Below are positions 53,887 through 62,081 of a stretch of DNA of 64,000 nucleotides, in pieces (within the stretch, counting starts at the first letter, position 1; the number at the start of each line of letters is the position of its first letter). Under the pieces are notes generated by a model. It was not told where the DNA came from, did no database searches, and was given only the letters and a program-made list of their open reading frames with translations. The DNA is from Rhodovulum imhoffii (lineage in GTDB: Bacteria > Pseudomonadota > Alphaproteobacteria > Rhodobacterales > Rhodobacteraceae). The stretch is taken from NCBI RefSeq assembly GCF_003046545.1, contig NZ_QAAA01000012.1, positions 1 through 64,000 on the forward strand, read 5' to 3'. Position numbers and translations under genes: made by a program.

Positions 53887-54768
53887 ATGTTTGGTTATTG
53901 TTCCGATCCCTCTGCCCTTGACGGGCTTGTCTGGCTGTCGTGCTACCTGACCAGCGGCAAGCACATGGCGTTTTATGCCTCGTTCGGCACGGTGATGCTG
54001 CTGCTTGCGATCACGGCACCGGCCGCTTTGCTGTTCGGCTTTGGCGGTGCTGTGGCGGCACGCTCGGCGTTCTGGCCGCTGCGCATCCTGGGCAAGGCAT
54101 ATTCCGCGATGGTGCGGGGCATTCCCGATATCGTGTTTTTCCTGTTCGTTCCCATCGCGCTGGACCAGGCGTTCGAGTGGATGCGCCACAAGGCTCTCTG
54201 CCCGGAGTGGGAGGCACCGGTGCGCCAGGGAAACGACTTTGTCGTCTGCGTCGAAGCCAAGCTGCCGCTTTCGGCCAGTCCGCAATGGGTCCATGAGAGT
54301 TACGGTTTCGCACTTGCGGTCCTGGCCTTCTCGATCGTGTTCGGCGCCTTTGCTGCCAACGTGTTTTACGGCGCGATGCGCACCGTCCCACGTGCCCAGC
54401 TTGAGACCGCCCAGGCTTATGGCATGACCGAACGGCAGAGTTTCTGGCGCGTTCTGATCCCCCAGATGTGGATCTATGCGCTTCCCGGTCTGTCAAACCT
54501 GTGGATGATCCTCATCAAGGCCACGCCGCTGCTGTTTTTGCTGGGGGTGGAGGATATCGTCTACTGGGCGCGGGAACTTGGCGGATCCAAGACCAGCATT
54601 TACGCCTACCCGCACCCGGACTGGCGGCTTTACTACTTTCTGGCGCTTTTGGTGTTTTACCTCGCCCTGACCCGCGTCAGCGAGATTGCGCTGGCGCGGC
54701 TGACCGCGCGGCTTAGCCGTGGCCAGGCGACGATGGCGGGCGAAGCCCTCAGAAAGGCGGCGGTATGA
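53887..54768 (+). CDS. Amino acid ABC transporter permease (HisM/ArtQ-type)
   Basis: The 293-aa inner-membrane permease has the binding-protein-dependent transport motif ETAQAYGMTERQSFWRVLIP (EAA-like loop). TMs include VMLLLAITAPAALLFGFGGA and FALAVLAFSIVFGAFAANVF. A periplasmic insertion near residues 105-135 (HKALCPEWEAPVRQGNDF) is longer than in E. coli HisQ. The start at 53887 lacks a ribosome site because the hairpin ends 4 bp before. It overlaps the next permease gene by 4 bp (ATGA). Confidence 0.92.
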   Translation: MFGYCSDPSALDGLVWLSCYLTSGKHMAFYASFGTVMLLLAITAPAALLFGFGGAVAARSAFWPLRILGKAYSAMVRGIPDIVFFLFVPIALDQAFEWMRHKALCPEWEAPVRQGNDFVVCVEAKLPLSASPQWVHESYGFALAVLAFSIVFGAFAANVFYGAMRTVPRAQLETAQAYGMTERQSFWRVLIPQMWIYALPGLSNLWMILIKATPLLFLLGVEDIVYWARELGGSKTSIYAYPHPDWRLYYFLALLVFYLALTRVSEIALARLTARLSRGQATMAGEALRKAAV

Positions 54769-55601
54769 GTTGCGTTCAGACGATCCAGGATTACGGCCTG
54801 CGCGCCCTCGGCATCGGGGAGCGTGTTCTGCCCCGCGCCGACATCACTCTGTGCGACCAGTTCACGCTGATCGGATCGGGGCTGATCTGGAACATCTACT
54901 TCGGGACGCTCGCGTTGATCGCAGGGTTTTTCCTGGCCACCGGGCTGGCTCTGGCGCGCGGCAGCCGCAATGTCCTTTTGCGCAAGCCCTCGGAGTGGTT
55001 CATCTTCGTGTTCAGGGGCTCCCCGCTTTTCATCCAGTTCTTCGTCGCTTATCAGGCTTTCGTGCTGCTGCCCAAGAACGGTATCGAAATCGACCTGATA
55101 TTTACGCAGATCACTGCTGAAAGCCGGTGGCTGGCACGGGCGGCGGCAGGGGCGCTGATCGTGCTGTTTCTCAACACTGCCGCCTATACCGCCGAGATAT
55201 TCTACGGCGCGCTGCGCTCCATCCCGAAAGGCGATGTCGAGGCCGCCGACGCCTATGGCATGAGCGGCTGGACCAAGTTCCGCCGGGTGGTCTGGCCGAC
55301 GATGCTGCGGCTTGCCTGGCCCGCCTACACGAATGAGGCGATTTTTCTGTTCCACGCCACGACGCTGGTATTCTTCAGCGGATTTCCGGCGTGGCAGCAG
55401 AAAGGCGATGCCCTGTACTATGCGAACTATTTCGCTGACAAAACCTTCAACCCCTTTGTTCCCTATCCGATCGTGGCCGGGTATTTCATCTTGCTTACAC
55501 TGGTGGTCATCGGGATCTTCGGGCTGGTAAACCGACAACTGAACCGCCACATTCCCCAGGCCCGCCCGAAGCTGCGGCTCCGCCCACAGGTGACCCGATG
55601 A
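54765..55601 (+). CDS. Amino acid ABC transporter permease (second subunit)
   Basis: The 278-aa permease has TM helices around WNIYFGTLALIAGFFLATGL and LTLVVIGIFGLVNRQLNRHI, and the EAA loop EAADAYGMSGWTKFRRVVWP. It also carries VFRGSPLFIQFFVAYQAF, typical of PAAT permeases. The start overlaps the upstream stop by ATGA and its own stop overlaps the GS-like start by ATGA, so all three are translationally coupled. That coupling suggests the transported compound is the substrate of the ligase. Confidence 0.93.
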   Translation: MSCVQTIQDYGLRALGIGERVLPRADITLCDQFTLIGSGLIWNIYFGTLALIAGFFLATGLALARGSRNVLLRKPSEWFIFVFRGSPLFIQFFVAYQAFVLLPKNGIEIDLIFTQITAESRWLARAAAGALIVLFLNTAAYTAEIFYGALRSIPKGDVEAADAYGMSGWTKFRRVVWPTMLRLAWPAYTNEAIFLFHATTLVFFSGFPAWQQKGDALYYANYFADKTFNPFVPYPIVAGYFILLTLVVIGIFGLVNRQLNRHIPQARPKLRLRPQVTR

Positions 55602-56929
55602 CAGACTGGTTGCGCGATCATCCCGAAATCCGGACCGTACGCGTCGCCGCCTGCGACCTGAACGGCCAGGCCCGCGGCAAGAGTATGCCGGCCCGCTTTG
55701 CCGGCAAGGTCGAGGATGAGGGGACGCGCTTTCCCCTTTCGGCACTGAATCTCGATATCTGGGGAGAGGACATCGAGGAAAGCCCGCTGGTTTTCGAAAC
55801 CGGCGATGCCGACGGTCTTTTGCGCCCCACCGGACGAGGATTCGTGCCCATCCCGTGGCTGGATGCGCCTGCCGCACTCTTGCCGCTGTGGATGTTCAAC
55901 GAGGACGGGAGCCCGTTTTCGGGCGATCCGCGCCATGCGCTGGCCCGTGTTCTGGACGCTTACGAAGCGCGCGGCTGGTACCCGCAAGTCGCCACGGAGC
56001 TGGAATTCTACCTGATCGACGACAGCGGCGACCACCTGCACCCGCCCCGCTCTCCCCGATCGGGCAAACGGAGGGTCGCGGCCGAAGTTCTCGCCCTGCG
56101 CACGCTGGATGCGTTCGACGATTTCTTCACCGATATCTACGACGCCTGCGAGGCGATGGACATTCCCGCCGACGCCGCGATTTCGGAGGCCGGCCTTGGC
56201 CAGTTCGAGATCAATCTTCTGCACGGTCCCGCGATGAAGGCCGCCGACGACACATGGCTGTTCAAACTTTTGGTCAAGGGGCTGGCGCGCTGTCACGGAG
56301 TCGCGGGCAGCTTCATGGCCAAGCCTTATCCCGAACACGCCGGAAACGGGCTGCACATGCATTTCTCGGTGCTGGATTCGGACGGGAACAACATTTTCGA
56401 CGATGCCCGCCCCGATGGCCCCGCACAGTTGCGCGCAGCGGTGGCGGGGTGTCTTGCCGCCCTGCCCGACAGCGCGCTGATCCTGGCGCCGCACGCCAAC
56501 AGCTATGACCGGCTGGTGCCCGGCGCCCATGCCCCCACGGGCATCTGCTGGGCGCATGAGAACCGGACGGCGGCCATCCGCATCCCCGGTGGCAGCCCTC
56601 GTGCCCGGCGGATCGAACATCGCGTCGCCGGCGGGGACATCAACCCCTACCTGACGATCGCCGCGGTTCTGGGCGCTGCGCTGCAAGGGATCGAGGACGG
56701 GCTGACACCCCCGGCTCCGATCACGGGCAATGCCTACGGCCAGAAGCTGCCGCAACTCCCCGCCGACTGGGCGGGCGCGATCGACAGGTTCGAGGCCAGC
56801 GACCGCATGGCGCGCATTTTCCCGCGGGAGATGATCCGCAATTACGTCATGACCAAGCGTCAGGAATTGCGCCGCATGGCCGGGCTGGACGAAGACGAGC
56901 GCACGGGGCTCTATCTCGATACGGTCTGA
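55598..56929 (+). CDS. Glutamine synthetase-like ligase A (gamma-glutamylamide/polyamine type)
   Basis: The 443-aa protein is in the GS family, with a short N-terminus (VRVAACDLNGQARGKSMPAR, PuuA-like) and a catalytic C-domain: Glu-metal ligands in VATELEFYLID, EAGLGQFEINLLHG and GNGLHMHFSV, then NSYDRLVPGAHAPTGICWAH ENRTAAIRIPGG and HRVAGGDINPYLTIAAVL. All metal and ATP-binding residues appear present. PuuA/GlnA3-type enzymes ligate glutamate to amines rather than ammonia. True GlnA would be ~470 aa with an adenylylation Tyr loop, not obvious here. Coupled to an ABC permease by ATGA. Confidence 0.92.
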   Translation: MTDWLRDHPEIRTVRVAACDLNGQARGKSMPARFAGKVEDEGTRFPLSALNLDIWGEDIEESPLVFETGDADGLLRPTGRGFVPIPWLDAPAALLPLWMFNEDGSPFSGDPRHALARVLDAYEARGWYPQVATELEFYLIDDSGDHLHPPRSPRSGKRRVAAEVLALRTLDAFDDFFTDIYDACEAMDIPADAAISEAGLGQFEINLLHGPAMKAADDTWLFKLLVKGLARCHGVAGSFMAKPYPEHAGNGLHMHFSVLDSDGNNIFDDARPDGPAQLRAAVAGCLAALPDSALILAPHANSYDRLVPGAHAPTGICWAHENRTAAIRIPGGSPRARRIEHRVAGGDINPYLTIAAVLGAALQGIEDGLTPPAPITGNAYGQKLPQLPADWAGAIDRFEASDRMARIFPREMIRNYVMTKRQELRRMAGLDEDERTGLYLDTV

Positions 56930-56987
56930 ACCTTGTTGTCTTCGGGCTCCATACATAGATTTTCAGGGAAAAAACGATAGGGACCCC

Positions 56988-57665
56988 ATGAAAATCGGCA
57001 TTCTTGCACCCGGGCACGCCCCCGAAGCCCTGCGCCCCGCGCATGGTGACTACCCCGACATGTTCATGCGCCTCCTGGGGGAGGAAGGCTTTACCTTCCG
57101 CCTGTGGGATGTCGAAGCGATGGAGTTTCCCGATTCTCCCTCCGAGGCAGAGGGGTGGCTGATCACCGGTTCCCGCCACGGGGTTTATGAAGGGCACGCC
57201 TTCATCGCCCCCCTGGAAGCGTTCATCCGGGAAACGTACGCCGCCGGGGTGCCGATGGTCGGCATCTGCTTCGGCCATCAGATCATCGCGCAGGCCCTTG
57301 GCGGGCGGGTCGAAAAATTTGGCGGCGGCTGGGCCGTCGGTCCGACCGATTATGAGATCGAGGGGACGCCGCTGACCCTGAATGCCTGGCACCAGGATCA
57401 GGTTCTCGCCCCCCCTGAGGGCGCACGCACCGTGGGCCACAACCCCTTTTGCGCCCACGCGGCATTGCTGTATGACGGGCGGGCCTTCACCTTGCAGCCG
57501 CACCCGGAGTTCGACACCCCCTTCATAAAGGGCCTGATGGACACACGCGCCCCCGGCGTGGTACCCGAAGAACACTTGGCCGGGGCCCGCGCACGGATGG
57601 ATGTGCCGGTATCCTCGGTCACGACAGCACGCCGCATCGCGCGCTTTTTCAAGGAAAGATCCTGA
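56988..57665 (+). CDS. Class I glutamine amidotransferase-like protein
   Basis: The 225-aa protein has the GATase-1 fold with the nucleophile Cys in MVGICFGHQIIAQALGG and a His-Glu pair in LQPHPEFDTP. N-terminal MKIGILAPGHAPEALRPAHG and WLITGSRHGVYEGH are typical of free-standing GATases such as those paired with GS-like ligases. It may hydrolyse gamma-glutamyl amides released in a pathway like the PuuD step or the aniline AtdA2 type. It ends 2 bp before the second GS-like gene. AGGG..ACCCC is the likely ribosome site region. Confidence 0.9.
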   Translation: MKIGILAPGHAPEALRPAHGDYPDMFMRLLGEEGFTFRLWDVEAMEFPDSPSEAEGWLITGSRHGVYEGHAFIAPLEAFIRETYAAGVPMVGICFGHQIIAQALGGRVEKFGGGWAVGPTDYEIEGTPLTLNAWHQDQVLAPPEGARTVGHNPFCAHAALLYDGRAFTLQPHPEFDTPFIKGLMDTRAPGVVPEEHLAGARARMDVPVSSVTTARRIARFFKERS

Positions 57666-57667
57666 TC

Positions 57668-59023
57668 ATGTCCGACTGGACAAAAAAACTGCCCGACGCC
57701 GCCCGTGCCTACCTTGAGAACCGGAAACTGGACGAGGTGGAGTGCATCGTCGCCGACCTTGCGGGTGTGGCCCGGGGCAAGGCAATGCCGGCGGCGAAAT
57801 TCGCCACGCAGTCGCTGTTCTATCTGCCCAACTCGATCTTTCTTCAGACCATTACCGGCGACTGGGCGGACATCGCGGGCGAGGCCTTCACCGAACCGGA
57901 CATGATCCTGACCCCGGATTTCTCGACCGCGACGGCCGCCCCCTGGACGGCGGACTTCACCTTGCAGGTGATCCATGACATCACCGACCAGGCGGGGCAT
58001 CCGGTTCCGATCGCCCCGCGCAACGTGCTCAAGCGGGTGGTACAACTTTACAACGACAGCGGCTGGACACCGATCGTAGCACCTGAGATGGAGTTCTTCC
58101 TCGTGGCCCGCAACGTGGACCCGACCCAGCCGGTCGTACCGCCAATGGGCCGGTCGGGGCGGCGCGCGGCGGCTCGGCAGGCCTATTCGCTGAGTGCTGT
58201 GGACGAATACGGTCCGGTCATCGACGATATCTACGATTTCGCCGAAGCGCAGGGGCTTGAGATCGACGGCATCCTTCAGGAGGGCGGCGCCGGCCAGGTG
58301 GAGATCAACCTTCGCCACGGTGACCCGGTCAGGCTCGCGGATGAGATATTCTACTTCAAGCGCCTGATCCGGGAGGCCGCGCTGCGCCACGACTGCTATG
58401 CAACCTTCATGGCCAAGCCGATCGAGGAAGAGCCCGGCAGCGCGATGCACATTCATCACTCCGTCGTGGACAGCCGCACCGGGCAGAACATATTCTCCCT
58501 GCCGGACGGCAGCGAAAGCCCCGCCTTCCAGAATTTCATCGCCGGGATGCAAAGGCACATCCCGTCGGTCGTGGCGCTGCTGGCGCCCTACGTAAACAGC
58601 TATCGGCGTTACGTACCGGACTTCGCGGCGCCGATCAATCTGGAATGGGGGCGCGACAACCGGACCACGGGGCTGCGGGTGCCCGTTTCCGACCCTGTTA
58701 GCCGCCGGGTGGAAAACCGGCTGGCGGGCATGGATTGCAACCCCTATCTGGGCATCGCGGCGTCTTTGGCATGCGGCTACCTGGGACTTCTGGAGCAGGA
58801 AATGCCCAAGCCTGAATACCGCGGCGACGCCTACACCACCGATGAGGACATCTCACGCAATCTGGCCGAGGCGCTGGACCTTCTGTCCGCCGCCCCCAAG
58901 GTGCAGGAGGTGCTGGGCGAGGCGTTCTGCCGGGTGTACGATTCCGTCAAGACGCTTGAATACAAGGCCTTTCTTCAAGTCATCAGCCCGTGGGAACGGG
59001 AACATCTTCTTTTGAACGTCTAA
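57668..59023 (+). CDS. Glutamine synthetase-like ligase B (gamma-glutamylamide/polyamine type)
   Basis: This 451-aa second GS-like ligase has the PuuA-type N-terminus (VECIVADLAGVARGKAMPAA) and catalytic residues: APEMEFFLVARN, GGAGQVEINLRHGD, GSAMHIHHSVVDSRTG, YVNSYRRYVPDFAAPINLEW, GRDNRTTGLRVPVS and RVENRLAGMDCNPYLGIAAS. Metal-binding Glu/His and the ATP-binding Arg are intact. It is divergent in sequence from ligase A, so the pair likely uses different amines or forms a mixed oligomer. It is the last gene of the seven-gene run. Confidence 0.92.
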   Translation: MSDWTKKLPDAARAYLENRKLDEVECIVADLAGVARGKAMPAAKFATQSLFYLPNSIFLQTITGDWADIAGEAFTEPDMILTPDFSTATAAPWTADFTLQVIHDITDQAGHPVPIAPRNVLKRVVQLYNDSGWTPIVAPEMEFFLVARNVDPTQPVVPPMGRSGRRAAARQAYSLSAVDEYGPVIDDIYDFAEAQGLEIDGILQEGGAGQVEINLRHGDPVRLADEIFYFKRLIREAALRHDCYATFMAKPIEEEPGSAMHIHHSVVDSRTGQNIFSLPDGSESPAFQNFIAGMQRHIPSVVALLAPYVNSYRRYVPDFAAPINLEWGRDNRTTGLRVPVSDPVSRRVENRLAGMDCNPYLGIAASLACGYLGLLEQEMPKPEYRGDAYTTDEDISRNLAEALDLLSAAPKVQEVLGEAFCRVYDSVKTLEYKAFLQVISPWEREHLLLNV

Positions 59024-59054
59024 GCGGCCTTACGCCGACCGGGGAGGAACGGAA

Positions 59055-59363
59055 ATGAAATACGAATACAAGGTCATACCCGCCCCGGCGCGGGCAGAGG
59101 GCAAGCGCGGCCAGCGGCGGGGGGAAGACCGGTTTTCCCAGACCTTGGGCGATGTGATGAACGTGCAGGCGCGTCAGGGTTGGGAGTACCAGCGGGCCGA
59201 AACGCTCCCCTGCGAGGAGCGGCACGGGCTGCGCGGGCGCTCTACCGTCACGTACACGGTCCTGGTGTTTCGCCGCCCGCATATCGGGAACGACCCGGCT
59301 TCCCCCGCACCCAAACCGGTTTTTGCCAGCCGGAGCCTGAACGGCCCGGAGGACATCACCTAA
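59055..59363 (+). CDS. DUF4177 domain-containing protein
   Basis: The 102-aa protein starts with MKYEYKVIPAPARAEGKRGQ and contains LGDVMNVQARQGWEYQRAET followed by TVTYTVLVFRRP, the DUF4177 beta-hairpin/helix pattern. No TM or signal sequence. Function unknown. A GGAGGAACGGAA stretch precedes the ATG. It is 31 bp downstream of GS-like B and may be cotranscribed; its stop overlaps the convergent bolA stop by 4 bp. Confidence 0.85.
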   Translation: MKYEYKVIPAPARAEGKRGQRRGEDRFSQTLGDVMNVQARQGWEYQRAETLPCEERHGLRGRSTVTYTVLVFRRPHIGNDPASPAPKPVFASRSLNGPEDIT

Positions 59364-59617
59364 GCCTCGACCGACAGGGCCAGCGCGTGAATCTGGCCGA
59401 TCACGTCCTCGCCCAGCGCCGCGTGGATGGCACGGTGGCGCTCCAGCCGGGACATGCCCGCGAAAGCCGGGGCCGTGATCGCCACGCGGAAATGGCTTTC
59501 CCCGCCTTCCCGATAACCCGCATGCCCGCGGTGGCGTTCGCTGTCATCGACGACATCAAGGCGTGTGGGGGCGAAGGCAGCCTCCAGCCGTTCATGGATC
59601 TCACGGGTTATCGACAT
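59360..59617 (-). CDS. BolA-family protein
   Basis: The 85-aa product has the BolA fold: IHERLEAAFAPTRLDVVDDS, ERHRGHAGYREGGESHFRVA, FAGMSRLERHRAIHAALGED and a C-terminal IHALALSVEA. His residues in RHRGH and in SHFRV match the Fe-S cluster-sharing positions with monothiol glutaredoxins. It may act in iron-sulfur/iron homeostasis or stress-linked transcription. It is divergent from the J-domain gene, with 75 bp between. Confidence 0.95.
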   Translation of the reverse strand: MSITREIHERLEAAFAPTRLDVVDDSERHRGHAGYREGGESHFRVAITAPAFAGMSRLERHRAIHAALGEDVIGQIHALALSVEA

Positions 59618-59692
59618 TTTTCTGAACTCCCCCCTTCATTCCTGTGCTCAAAGGTCTAAACTCCTGCGTCCGAGTCGAAAAGGTGGCAGGTC

Positions 59693-60322
59693 ATGGTGAA
59701 AAACGATCCTTTCGGGTTCGACATCTCCGTGTCGGCGGACAAGAAAAAACGTTCTCGCGGCAAACGCGGCATGTCCGGGGCGTTCGAAACATCGACGCGA
59801 CAGTGCGAACATCCCGGCTGCACGGCGTCCGGACAGTATCGCGCGCCAAAATCTCCGGATCATCTGGACGAATATTTCTGGTTTTGCAAAACACATGTCC
59901 GCGAATACAATCTGAAATGGAATTTCTTCGGCGGCTCCACCGAAGAGGAAATGGATGCCCAGATCGCCCAGGACCGCGTCTGGGGACGCAAAACCGCGCC
60001 ACTGGGGGCTTCCGAAGAACAGCGTGCCTGGGCGCGCCTGGGCGTAGACGACCCGCACCAGGTTCTGGGAGAAAACGCCACCCGCAATCCCGGACAGGGC
60101 CACGGAGCCACCCGCCGACTCCCCCCGACCGAGCGAAAGGCGCTCGATATCCTGGAAGCGCGCGATAGCTGGAGCAGGGCTGAAATCCGCAAACAGTACA
60201 AGTCTCTGGTCAAGGACCTGCATCCTGACAAGAACGGCGGCGACCGCGCGGATGAGGACCGCTTGCAAGAGGTGGTCTGGGCGTGGGACCAGATCAAGGA
60301 CAGCCGGAATTTCGCAAACTGA
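59693..60322 (+). CDS. J-domain protein with N-terminal Cys-rich segment
   Basis: The 209-aa protein has an N-terminal basic stretch, a Cys-rich segment (QCEHPGCTASGQYRAPKSPD, FCKTHVREYN) that may bind zinc, and a C-terminal J domain with the HPD motif in VKDLHPDKNGGDRADEDR. This placement of J domain at the C-terminus and the upstream position to cobS/cobT is typical of Rhodobacteraceae. It is a candidate DnaK co-chaperone for cobaltochelatase or another Fe-S client. Start ATG at 59693 follows GGTGGCAGGTC. Confidence 0.92.
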   Translation: MVKNDPFGFDISVSADKKKRSRGKRGMSGAFETSTRQCEHPGCTASGQYRAPKSPDHLDEYFWFCKTHVREYNLKWNFFGGSTEEEMDAQIAQDRVWGRKTAPLGASEEQRAWARLGVDDPHQVLGENATRNPGQGHGATRRLPPTERKALDILEARDSWSRAEIRKQYKSLVKDLHPDKNGGDRADEDRLQEVVWAWDQIKDSRNFAN

Positions 60323-60662
60323 AAAATCAAACCCCGGCCACCCGAAGGCGACCGGGGCCCGCAAACACGCCGATCATCGCCAACCTGCGCGCATGCGGTA
60401 GCCGCCGGGCAATCGTTACTGGTGTTACACGTACGACAGCGGCCTGACTGTTGGACCGGAGAGCACCACTCGGACCACGCGTGGGAAAAGAGCGATTCTC
60501 TTCCTTCGCATATACGGAATCATTTTAACTCTAATGACCGCCGAACAAAAGGCTGACTTGCCTTCCCTTGCACGGCGTCGCGATTTGATCCAGTAACGGA
60601 CTGGACTAAGTCAGCACGGGCGCCCCTCCACTCACCCAGAACGCGACAGGACGGAAAGCGAC
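60323..60662. other. 340-nt intergenic stretch with nested inverted repeats before cobS
   Basis: No ORF of note lies here. GCTGACTT (60552-60559) pairs with AAGTCAGC (60608-60615), and inside is TCCAGT (60589-60594) with ACTGGA (60600-60605), loop aacgg, making a nested stem-hairpin. A perfect 10-bp palindrome CCACGCGTGG lies at 60475-60484. A GC hairpin CCCCGG/CCGGGG at 60332-60357, with T-rich sequence on the minus strand, follows the J-domain gene. No cobalamin riboswitch is recognisable. The stretch is probably a leader or promoter region for cobS. Confidence 0.6.
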
Positions 60663-61634
60663 ATGGAAAACTCTGCCAGACCGACCGAGGAGATCTCGGT
60701 CCGGGAAACCTTCGGGATCGACAGCGATATGCGCATCAGGGGGTTCGCCGAGGGATCTGATCGCGTGCCCGACATCGACGCAACCTACAAGTTCGATCCG
60801 GACACCACGCTGGCCATTCTCGCGGGGTTCGCCCACAACCGCCGGGTGATGATTCAGGGCTACCACGGCACCGGGAAATCCACCCATATCGAACAGGTCG
60901 CCGCGCGGCTCAACTGGCCCTGTGTGCGCGTCAACCTCGACAGCCACATCAGCCGGATCGATCTGATCGGCAAGGATGCCATCAAGCTGCGCGACGGAAA
61001 ACAGGTGACCGAATTCCAGGAGGGGATCCTGCCATGGGCGCTGCGCAACCCCTGCGCCATTGTGTTCGATGAATACGACGCCGGCCGGGCCGATGTAATG
61101 TTCGTGATCCAGCGCGTCCTGGAGGTCGACGGAAAACTGACCCTTCTGGACCAGAACAAGGTCATCACCCCACATCCGTCCTTTCGGCTGTTTGCCACGG
61201 CCAACACCGTCGGGCTGGGCGACACGACCGGTCTGTATCACGGCACCCAGCAGATCAACCAGGGACAGATGGACCGCTGGTCTCTGGTGGCAACGCTGAA
61301 CTATCTCAGCCACGACGCCGAGGCGGCGATCGTTCTGGCCAAATGCCCGCATTACAACACCGAAAAGGGCCGCCGCACGATCGGCCAGATGGTCAGCGTC
61401 GCGGACCTGACGCGCACCGCCTTCATGGCCGGGGATCTTTCCACGGTCATGAGCCCGCGCACGGTTATCGCCTGGGCACAGAACGCCTCGATTTTCAAGG
61501 ATGTGGGCTATGCCTTCCGGCTGACCTTTCTCAACAAGTGCGACGAACTGGAGCGCCAGACCGTGGCAGAATTCTACCAGCGGCTCTTCGATGAGGACCT
61601 GCCCGAAAGCGCCGCCAGCATGAGCCTGGCGTGA
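60663..61634 (+). CDS. cobS: Cobaltochelatase subunit CobS
   Basis: CobS is the AAA+ ATPase subunit of aerobic cobaltochelatase (CobN/S/T), which inserts Co2+ into hydrogenobyrinic acid a,c-diamide. The 323-aa protein has Walker [15 protein letters not shown], Walker [16 protein letters not shown], sensor segment [13 protein letters not shown], and Arg-finger-like [12 protein letters not shown]. The ATG at 60663 has GGAAAGCGAC upstream. Its stop overlaps the GTG start of the next gene by 4 bp (GTGA). CobN is not in this window. Confidence 0.97.
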   Translation: MENSARPTEEISVRETFGIDSDMRIRGFAEGSDRVPDIDATYKFDPDTTLAILAGFAHNRRVMIQGYHGTGKSTHIEQVAARLNWPCVRVNLDSHISRIDLIGKDAIKLRDGKQVTEFQEGILPWALRNPCAIVFDEYDAGRADVMFVIQRVLEVDGKLTLLDQNKVITPHPSFRLFATANTVGLGDTTGLYHGTQQINQGQMDRWSLVATLNYLSHDAEAAIVLAKCPHYNTEKGRRTIGQMVSVADLTRTAFMAGDLSTVMSPRTVIAWAQNASIFKDVGYAFRLTFLNKCDELERQTVAEFYQRLFDEDLPESAASMSLA

Positions 61635-62080
61635 GCCATCCGTCCCACATCCTCTGGGGGGTAACGGTGATGGCAGTACTGGGGCTGGGGGCGTTTTACG
61701 CCTTTTCGGGGAAAAGCCTCCTCCCGCCTGCGCCCGCCTGCAAGGTGACCCGCGTCACCGACGGCGATACGCTTTACCTGCGCTGCAACGATTTCGAGGG
61801 GCCGGTGCGGCTGCTGGATTTCGATACACCGGAAACCCACTACGCACGATGCCCCGCGGAAAAGGCGCTGGGAGACATCGCGACCGGCTTCCTGCGTGAC
61901 CGTCTTTCGGCCGCGCAGACCCTTCACCCCACCTTCGAGGGGCAGGACAAATATGGTCGGCAACTGGTGCGCCTCAACCTTGATGGCGAAGCTCTGGCGG
62001 ACATAATGATCGAGGCCGGTCTTGCGGTCCCCTACAAGGGCGGAAAACGCATCAACTGGTGCCGGAAGCTGGAAAACTGA
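61631..62080 (+). CDS. Thermonuclease/SNase-like secreted or membrane-anchored nuclease
   Basis: The 149-aa protein begins with a TM/signal segment ([20 protein letters not shown]) and a SNase-like OB domain: [20 protein letters not shown], then [36 protein letters not shown] and [14 protein letters not shown]. These supply the Arg (VRLLD), Glu (AEKALG) and second Arg (GRQLV) typical of the catalytic triad-like set. It starts at GTG 61631 overlapping cobS, or at ATG 61670 with a hydrophobic N-terminus still retained. Sandwiched between cobS and cobT by 4-bp overlap and a 1-bp gap, so likely cotranscribed. No link to cobalt chelation is known. Confidence 0.88.
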   Translation: MSHPSHILWGVTVMAVLGLGAFYAFSGKSLLPPAPACKVTRVTDGDTLYLRCNDFEGPVRLLDFDTPETHYARCPAEKALGDIATGFLRDRLSAAQTLHPTFEGQDKYGRQLVRLNLDGEALADIMIEAGLAVPYKGGKRINWCRKLEN

Positions 62081-62081
62081 C

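Noticed and set aside
60323-60662. Cobalamin riboswitch before cobS
   Set aside because: The B12-box core and multistem aptamer pattern are not found; only a two-helix nest is visible.
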